Source: Magicicada septendecula
Lineage: Eukaryota; Arthropoda; Insecta; Hemiptera; Cicadidae
Direction: 5' to 3'
Assembly: GCA_034769895.1 (NCBI GenBank)
Contig: CM068373.1
Location: 203,071,964-203,135,963 of the forward strand
Length of the DNA: 64,000 nucleotides
The notes under the pieces were generated by a model. It had not been told where the DNA came from, did no database searches, and saw only the letters and a list, made by a program, of their open reading frames with translations. A program made the translations under genes and the position numbers. Below are positions 56,476 to 64,000 of the stretch, one piece after another. Position 1 is the stretch's first letter, and each line of letters begins with the position of its first letter.

Positions 56476-59400
56476 GACGATGACACTCTCTTATAATGTG
56501 TCAAATAATCGATCTATTGTTGTTCCTAACAAATGTATTGTTGTTCTATAAGAATGTACAAGGCATTTCCTGCAGTCGGGCGTTTGGTTTTCGTCTGATT
56601 TATTATGATTATATGTAATTTTTTAAGTATGCTAAATATTATTATAGAAATATCCTCGATGTAAATTAATGTATTTGGAATTTATTATTTTACACGGACG
56701 TCCAAATTAAATACGAAGAGATTACAAAGTACTAGTGCTAATGAAGTAACAAAAATATGTAGCGAATAGTAATAAAGTAATAACCATAAAAACAGTAATA
56801 ACCGTAATAATAAAATAATAGTAAGTAAAGAAAAAACTGAAAAATGACACGAATAAGATGGATAATAGGAGCAAACATCAATTTTTATGAACTATTTTTG
56901 TAATTACTTTTGTTTGTTAGAGACACGTCCTCCTCGAAACCAAAGTACAGGCAACAACAATCAACGAACACAAATTACAGTTAAGAAAGAAATTGTAGAA
57001 AACAAACTTTCAACGCTCTGAATCAATTGACCCCTCAAAATTTAATTACATCCTGTTCAGTTTTATTTAGCGCCGTTAGAATATTTACAAAAAATTACGA
57101 GGATGCCTTGTGATGGCGCAATTTCCATGTAAATACAAGACCCAGACAGGGAATTGGTTTTTCAGACTTAACTACGTTTGGTCCGTAAAGCACGTAGTAC
57201 TGAATCACGCCGGAGACTGATTAGACTTTATTTACTACACAGTTAATAAAGAATATTTGCGGTCAGTCCGTTTAACTATTAAAAAAGTGGTACTCATATA
57301 TATTCAAATGAATCCGAATTATTTTTAAACTTTTGCCACGCATAGTCTAATTTCCACGTTTTCAGTTGTGTCACTGATCGCAATAAACATTTATAAATTT
57401 ATAGTAGGTATTAAAAGTACTAATAAATACTTATAGTAGTATAGTACTAGTAGTATAAGTACTTATAATTTTATAGTGTTGTGATTCTGTTATCCTCTAT
57501 TTTTATGACCTCTATGTGAACAGACCTTTGCATCTCGTTTTCTTTGAATACTCTCACTTAATTGTAACAATATTCTTCTAAAACTTGTAAGATATACATA
57601 CATTATTGACTCGTAGGATTCATAAGATAGTGTGTCTCAAATGATGGTCGGACTCGCAACTGTCATCCATGTAATAGTACTATCCTGTTTGTAAAATACT
57701 CATAGCAAACTTTGTACGTGGAAATGTGAAAGATATTCGTTCTGAGCGCGATAGGCATCCGTTAGAGCTCCATCAATATAGGCAAGATTTTTCCGTTGTT
57801 TATAAGAGAGGTAGGTGATCGGTGTATTCACATTGTCGGCAGAGTGAACTCAGCCAAAACTGGTGTTAGAAGTGGGATGATTGCAAAAACATGACGTCTT
57901 TGCTGCGTGTGCGATACATAGCCTATATAATCCGAAGCAAAGATCACAAAACTCGCAAATCATTGAGCTACGTATCCAGCTTGAGTTGAGCTACATTATG
58001 TTCGTTGATCTGTAACGCATTAAAAATCAACTTTTACGTTTTCGGGAAAAATAAAATTTAGACTAGAATTCGTAAATAGAAGGTTTTTATACGCTTTTAC
58101 TTAGCTTCCCTTGTCTCTCGTTCACTATGGTAAACATTTTGAAACGAAGTTTTACCAAGTTTCTAATGAAATTTTGTATACACACTGATTGTGGAAGTCA
58201 ATATACTCTCATAACGTTTTATGATATTAATATCTCAAAATATTAATAGTATTATATTTATATTTACACCATATTTTTACCGTAATGGTGTAAAAAATAT
58301 CATGTGACAAAGGTATACAATCAGCCTTGATACAGATGAAATAGTAACACATGAAACGGTTTGCGCAGATCGTAGTGGGGGCAGGAAAGACATCACACGA
58401 TGTGGGATGTGAGGTTACCAACCATGGCACACAACCATGTGACACCATCCATGTCGCTGTTCTGAAAAGAAAATAATTGGTCCAGAAACAATGAGTCAAA
58501 ACTACGCATGCGCAACGAGATCTTTTGACAGAGCGTATCCAAACAGCCGTTTTATGTTTAATTAATTTAGCTGTAGTTACTAATGGCCACACAGCGCAGT
58601 TTATTCTAGTGCAGTGATTTCCAACTGTCGTCCCGCGGCCGTATGCGGCCGCGACACGTTTCTATAAATCTCGCAACCTTATCTTAAAGAAATAAGTATT
58701 CCATTTAATTCTGATAAATAATGAATAATAAAATATTTTATTTGAGAATCTTCTTGCAGGAGAAAACTATAAAGAAATTTTACACTGATTCACTGATAAA
58801 CGTATAGTCGATTTCATTTTGTTTGTTTAATGGTATGTTTATTTGCGGTTTAAAGTTTAGCGGTACATATACAAATTTATATACAAATGTATATGTGTAA
58901 GTGTGTTCTCCATAATGAAGTTAATCAAGGATCATGCAGAAGTTGGCTCACAGATTCTTCTCTGCTTCAGCTATTGAAATTGGTAACGTCTCAGCTCGAT
59001 GTGGACAATCTTGCTTTAGTCGCTGTAGAAGATCGATCTCAGTTTTACGTTGAAAGATTTTATGTATATATAAACTGCTAATATTTTCTTACTTCGTCAT
59101 TATTATAATACAATTAAAAGTATGTTGTAAGATACTTCAGATGTGGAAATTACCTCTTTTTACTTATTTAAAATTAAATACCGCCTTTTTGTTTTTACGT
59201 TACTTTCGAAAATTTATGGCTTATGATGCGATCTGCCGGATGGCTCCTGAGTTTATTTGTGACTATCAGGCTCTTTTAATTTGAAAAGCCCTACTTTAGT
59301 GGAACTAGCAGAGAATATGGTACAAGGACGCACTGTTATAATTGACATTCTCAATGCTTCTCGAATTGCTCGATCAAGAGAAGAAGAAGAAGACACGCAC

Positions 59401-60086
59401 ACAGTTATTCAAACGACAAGATACCAATAGTGGCTTAAGAAACTACCATTATACACAGGAACAGCTCAAACCGTTCAGTTAAAAAATTCATTCCCGCCCC
59501 GCAAAAGTTTTACTCACACATTCTTTCTTACCTATTTCCCTACGCAAGAGAATTTTCTACTCCTTCATTATAAGCTGGTAAAACTAACACAGACACACAC
59601 ACACAAACGCACGTGCGTCACACGCTGGGTGTGTAGTGAAACAATCAGCTGACTGTTCATTTCATTTGTAAGTTATCTTTCTCTCACACAACGGGGAATT
59701 TACGGAGCTCAAAGCGGCTCATGATCATAGACAAATACACCGCCCGATTTAATATTTCCGCCAAGTTTTCCCCCGTAACCTAACCAACCAATCACAGCAG
59801 TCGCCTCCAACAGTTTGTTGATTTCATTCTAGGGGATTAGTGACTTCATTAGTGTTTGTTATTCTGTTTCCACTGTAAAACACGATGGTCATTGCAATCG
59901 TCATAACCATATATAAGAAATAAGCATTTGTGTTTTGACATATAACTGGTTAACTGACGGATGTAAGAAGAACAATGTGATCGGTGTAGTCGTATACTGT
60001 ATCTGATAAGCTAAATCGCGAAATAGCAGTTAGCCTGTAAGATACAGATTGTACTTTATATTATGGGTTACATCAACTTTTTTTTA
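56476..60086. other. No recognisable gene
   Basis: AT-rich with scattered random frames. A perfect palindrome-like CGCGGCCGTATGCGGCCGCG lies at about 58637-58656 and a (CA) run near 59590-59610. 59838-59885 repeats sequence from 44.84 kb. Nothing else seen. Confidence 0.4.
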
Positions 60087-61060
60087 TTTCCATGTTCCAT
60101 AAGGAAATGGAAGCATGGTGATGGCGAAAAAAATCGTGTTCGAGATAAGAGCTGATTCTGATTGTATTACCCTCAAAACATGAAGAAAAGTCATTTTCTG
60201 AAAAGTGTCTGTGTGTCTATGTATCTGTCTGTGTGTAGAGTTTTTTCTATGGGGAACGATAACTGCCTGAAATTCAAAGAGAATCAAATAATTTTTGCAT
60301 ATATGCCCAAGTTGTAGATGACTCAAGGCCTATTGATTTTGGTGAAGATCGGTTAAGGGGAAGGGGTAGTTTACCTGCAACGGTTAACGTTTTAACAAGA
60401 GTAAAGTACTTAATTTTGATAAATAAAGTATCCTGAAAAGAAGGTCATAATAATCCCCTGTAGAAAGGTAGATGAAATATCTATAAATGAAAAGGGTAGT
60501 TGAAGGGGGAGGGGTAATTTCCTATAAATGAAAGTAATAGTTAAAGGGGGAGGGGATAATTATTTATATGTGTACTACGTTATCCGAAACAAAGAAGTAG
60601 TTTGTTGTTAAAATTCCTTACCGGGCTGTTTGGCCGTGGTCCAATGTTTTCTGCAAAACCAGACGTTTCGGCAGTGCTATCGACTGCCATCATCAGTGAA
60701 AATCGAGTGCGCTAACGTGAGATGGTATACGTTAGTGACCACATCACTGTGGTTAAGGCTGTAGCAAGAAGTAGAAAGAAGTAGTTTCTATGGAAATATT
60801 TTATTTTGAAAATGATTTTAAATATAAATCTTAGAACTTGGAAGTCATGTATGGTTCTCCATACCGATATTATATGTTTAATACGTTATCGGCAACAAAG
60901 AAGTATTTTATATGGAAATATTTCATTTCCAAACGTAAAACTTGATTTACAAGGAACACACCTAACTTGTTAGAAATTATCGACCCGAATTCAAGTAAAT
61001 GATTTTAAATATAAATCTTAGAACATTGAAGTCATGTGTTGTTATCCTTACCGATTTTGT
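60087..61060 (+). repeat. Dispersed repeat family, copy 4
   Basis: Head at 60087 (ATTTCCATGTTCCATAAGG), one unit with GGTGAAGATCGGTTAAGG, then a segment at 60615-60740 with ACGTTTCGGCAGTGCTATCGACTGCCATCATCAG-type sequence resembling Penelope-like ends. Tail copies lie near 60838 and 61020. It shows the sequence uninterrupted where copy 2 has the 1.4-kb insertion. Confidence 0.8.
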
Positions 61061-62080
61061 TCTATTTGTAACGGCCATCTGAGAACCACATGCCAATTTC
61101 AGTTCTTTATTCCTTGTTCGCCATATCACCTTTATTTATACGGATATTGTTTACCTCTTTTGTACTTCCATCATAACGACTATTTATTCTTTTACTTGTG
61201 CATATTATCACTTTTTATTTCTATTTAATATTTACACATAAATTAATAAATTCGTATTTTAGTTTTCACTGGTTTGAAGCATTAATGTGTAATTATTTTG
61301 GTACTCAAAAAGCGAATCATATTATCTCCCAAACATAGAATTAAGTAAAAATTATGTACATCTTGCTCTGCACCGCCTGAAATGTGTTCAGTTTCAGATA
61401 GGTTTTTAGCGGCAGTAAATTTTGATTTGCAACAAATGCGTCAAATCAACTGTTCCCACCACATTGGCTATAAATCTGTCATTGAATTATTTCCTCTCCA
61501 TGAACAGCCACGAACGGAACTTTGTGTGCTTATCAACAGACTGCCGATAGTTTTATCCTCTACACAATGGAAAGCGAGATTTGTTCGATAAGAACATAAG
61601 ATACATGAAACCACCGAATTTTGGGCCAGTGACTTCGCACTTTTTCCATTTTATTATTCGTTTCTGAACATGATAAGAGATGTTAGGATCGTTATATTTT
61701 AATTTATGTCATTCCATGTTAATATATGTATAGATATGTTAATACAAGTATCCCATCATCACAGAAAGAATAAATTCGAGGTTCGTTAAGACACTCACTC
61801 ACACACAGTACGTAATATAACGTTTACAATATTCTGAAAGTGTGCTTTCTTGATAGACACCACAGCAGCCTTAAGCGTTCCCTTGTCTATTACAAGGGAC
61901 TATACAAGACATTCATAATTTTGTCTCTTCACCTCTCTGTATATCTCCAATGTTGTAGCGAATTTTGTAATCAGGGGACATACATATCGTTGCGGTAATT
62001 ACGTATAATTACTACAACGGTATGTACTCACGTCGCATTATAAGCGACCCATGAAGTGGGACAAGATACGCTTCGCTTTT
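61061..62080. other. No recognisable gene; dispersed repeat at 61835-61985
   Basis: An unsupported 69-codon frame (61382-61591, +). 61835-61985 matches 52213-52440 in reverse. Confidence 0.4.
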
Positions 62081-62125
62081 TTTACGTGGTTTCCCCGTTT
62101 CGCGGGCGGATATAAGAAACAGGCC
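62081..62125 (+). promoter_or_regulatory. GGTTTCCCC plus TATA module
   Basis: TGGTTTCCCCGTTTCGCGGGCGGATATAAGAA. The GGTTTCCCC element followed by a TATA-like box is also found upstream of the two small virus-like genes at 24.9 and 27.5 kb. The downstream plus-strand frame (62335-62517) is not recognisable. Confidence 0.35.
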
Positions 62126-62745
62126 TACTCCAGCGTTACCAAACACCTAACTCGCTAAGAAGTCAGTACTTTTAACGTGTACTGTGTTGGGTAAAAACAA
62201 TCAGACGTACACTACACAATGCTGATTAAAGCTAATTTTTTTATTTATTTTTTTATTTTTTTGTATTTTTTTATATATTTTTTTCACTTAATCTAATAGT
62301 TCGGTATACGGTTGGAATATCGAGAAGCGTCATCTTGTCACGTATCACATACACAACGATTCCGTTACATCGAGACGAGTTTACAGGTGTTTCCACCGTG
62401 CCAGTGACTCGTCTCGGACAACTTGACCACGTTTATGGGTATCTCTACCGCGACAGTGACGTAGCCGGTTGCAATCGTTCATCTCTCTCTCTGTCTCTCT
62501 CTCTCTTTCTCTCATAACGTGAACAAATTCGGACAACGCACCTCGATATCCTAACCGATAAAGAAACGTATATACTGTACACAATCTTATAATCGACAAC
62601 ATCGCATTGTGTAGTGTAAAGTCACACACACAAATATGCATTAAAATACATAACGTTTATGCACAGAGTATATCGTATATACTTAAGTACAATACACATG
62701 TTAATAATAGGCTACATCCTATTGGCTAGCGTAAGGTCACACACA
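62126..62745. other. Left flank of the second virus-like cassette
   Basis: A (CT)n run lies at 62483-62514. Two similar AAGGTCACACACAC-type stretches lie at about 62620 and 62730. No supported gene. Confidence 0.4.
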
Positions 62746-63315
62746 CTAAAATATTTTGCTATTCGTGTACAAAGTACATCGTTGTAAAGCGCGTTGTTTT
62801 CTCTCGTTCACCAACCACTCGCTGTAGAAGAACGCTCTACGCAGCGCGCACGTGGTGAACGGTCCACTGCCGTTGTTCTGATGTTGAACGATAGGGCATT
62901 GTAACGAGCTCGTCGACCGATCGCTCATCGTTGGCGCGTTCCTTTCGTTGAGGTCGATAACGTTGCGGTGTTACGCGCGTAGAAAAGCGCCTTTCTCCGA
63001 CCATTTAGTGTAGATCGCGGTGAAATTCGCACAGATTTGCGCGAGCGCACGCAACACGTCCGTGTACGGAATGTAACCGTCGTCCCATCTCAGACGGTGA
63101 TAGCGCCGTTCCAACCATTCGTTGGTCCGTATCGTCTTCGCCGCGAGACGCGATAGATCGTAAGGAGGCGCGAAAAACGCCACCGTAAAACATCGTGTAT
63201 TCAGATCTACCGCGGCGAACTCCTTGACAACTTACTCGTTCTGCACACCGCGGAACGCTTGAAACTCGACGACGGCGGTTCGCACGTCCTCGTCTTCTGC
63301 TCCTCGCTGCCGCAT
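62746..63315 (-). pseudogene. Exonuclease-like virus-associated protein (copy C), two in-frame stops
   Basis: One frame runs from ATG 63315 to 62746, 190 codons, interrupted only by TAA at 63232-63234 and TAA at 62971-62973. It follows copy A at 25.2-25.7 kb: VVEFQAF, a VKEFA stretch right after the first stop, FFAPPYDL, YHRLRWDDG, then CPIVQHQ and CALRRAFFYSEWL. It is GC-richer and much diverged from copies A and B, so it derives from another virus or lineage of the family. The two stops suggest an old integrated copy. Confidence 0.65.
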
Positions 63316-63390
63316 GACGAGAAGTGTAACTATTCTAACGCGTACGCGATGTTTTATAATCAGTCCGCCATTTGTTTCTTTTTTCATTCA

Positions 63391-63839
63391 TCATTCTTCG
63401 TCCTGTTCAAGGTTACGTAGCATCTCGACTACGATATTATCCGGTATCACTTGTTCCGCTTTCCCGTACATAACGAGTTCGTCGTACAAACGGTCGTACA
63501 TCACGTTATCGCAAAACACGTCCGGCGGGCACACGTACCGTCCTCCCACACTCGATACCACGCAATCGATGTACAGTTTAATAGTCTCTTGTTCGTAGAA
63601 CAAACGCGCTACGTACTTTTTAATATTATCGGTATTAACCGAACGAAACACGACCACTCGTTGACGTTCAGTACGATCGAACCGTTCTTTTTGTCTTTCA
63701 AATGTACACATCCGCGTTTCACGTAAACACTTTTAATCCTATCGTCTTCGTCTCCTTTGTCCTTGTCCTGAAACAAAACTAACCTAATTTCGGACGAACG
63801 AAGACCGTCGGGAATTCGTTCATGTAGTAAAGTCAACAA
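63391..63839 (-). pseudogene. Possible PC4-like DNA-binding protein, frameshifted
   Basis: The frame 63839-63609 contains VYVKRGCVHLKDKKNGSIVLNVNEW, whose strand-turn-strand order and NEW motif recall the PC4/p15 single-strand DNA-binding fold; this is tentative. Around 63650 the reading passes to the frame 63711-63391, which continues NTDNIKKYVARLFYEQETIK and a C-terminal acidic end (LRNLEQDEE). A single shift would explain it. It lies between a small-protein frame and the exonuclease-like frame on the same strand. Confidence 0.45.
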
Positions 63840-63842
63840 GTT

Positions 63843-64000
63843 TCAATCGGTGAAATCGAATAGCACGCGTTGCGGTCGAGCATCGTTCGTAAACGAAACG
63901 CACACATCGTGTCCGCGTTCTTCAAACGCTCCGACTGTTACGTATCGTCTGTGCGACAGCGGGTACGTTAGACGTAAGTACACGTCGCGGTGTATCGGTT
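63843..64000 (-). CDS. Partial small protein at the right edge
   Basis: At least 51 codons open to the window edge, ending in TGA at 63843-63845. The pattern RDVYLRLTYPLSHRRYVTVGAF, then a strand and RVLFDF resembles the VYLPKRY-type small proteins at 24.6 and 25.8 kb, in the same position upstream of the exonuclease-like frame. The resemblance is weak and the N-terminus is outside the window. Confidence 0.4.
   Translation of the reverse strand, partial: PIHRDVYLRLTYPLSHRRYVTVGAFEERGHDVCVSFTNDARPQRVLFDFTD

Noticed and set aside
1-64000. tRNA or rRNA genes
   Set aside because: I recognised no cloverleaf with conserved arms and no rRNA-like sequence by eye; a covariance-model scan would be decisive.

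Overview
The window looks like nuclear DNA of an insect. It is AT-rich and mostly non-coding. It carries insect-type gustatory receptor relics, mariner, hAT, pogo, Ty3/Gypsy, non-LTR and Penelope-like elements, and one gene split by introns with GT/AG borders. I cannot fix the insect order. I recognise no rRNA, tRNA or CRISPR array.

Layout. 0-8.5 kb holds a complete but decayed hAT element with 8-bp target duplications, a pogo/Tigger transposase relic, simple repeats, a non-LTR tail and a copy of a dispersed repeat. 8.6-12.2 kb holds the only convincing intact host gene, on the minus strand. Its exons stay in frame only if an 8-nt microexon is included. 12.2-19.4 kb is sparse, with a possible LTR/promoter, tandem duplications and a relic with a cysteine-rich tail. 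19.4-22.1 kb is a Gypsy element missing its middle, with a mariner inserted at 22.15 kb.

22.8-33.2 kb is the most unusual block. The mariner stops abruptly, and minus-strand virus-like genes follow: two small paralogues with a V/I-x-L/V-P-K-R/K motif, an exonuclease-like protein, a BIR+RING inhibitor of apoptosis (IAP), an MSV199/coiled-coil protein and an acidic protein. T/G-rich repeat arrays lie between them. Part of the cassette is duplicated, and the second copy is deleted and nonsense-mutated. A perfect 22-bp-arm hairpin lies just upstream of the MSV199 start, and roughly 110-130-bp inverted arms bracket that end of the block. I read it as an endogenised large DNA virus or virus-like element that has rearranged and is decaying. 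A related but GC-richer cassette enters at the right edge (62.7-64.0 kb).

33.2-62 kb is host sequence with three fragments of a gustatory receptor family (36, 40 and 45 kb). The 36 and 40 kb fragments read as one gene cut apart by a nest of insertions, several with visible target duplications. The rest holds two copies of a mariner family, 5'-truncated non-LTR elements (one with an inverted 5' end), more copies of the dispersed repeat, and long stretches in which I see nothing.

The viral genes form a functional set only in part: IAP and MSV199 types are usual in insect dsDNA viruses, and the two small families keep recurring beside each other. Apart from the MSV199 gene, the first small gene, the second small gene and the first IAP, all viral frames here are broken.
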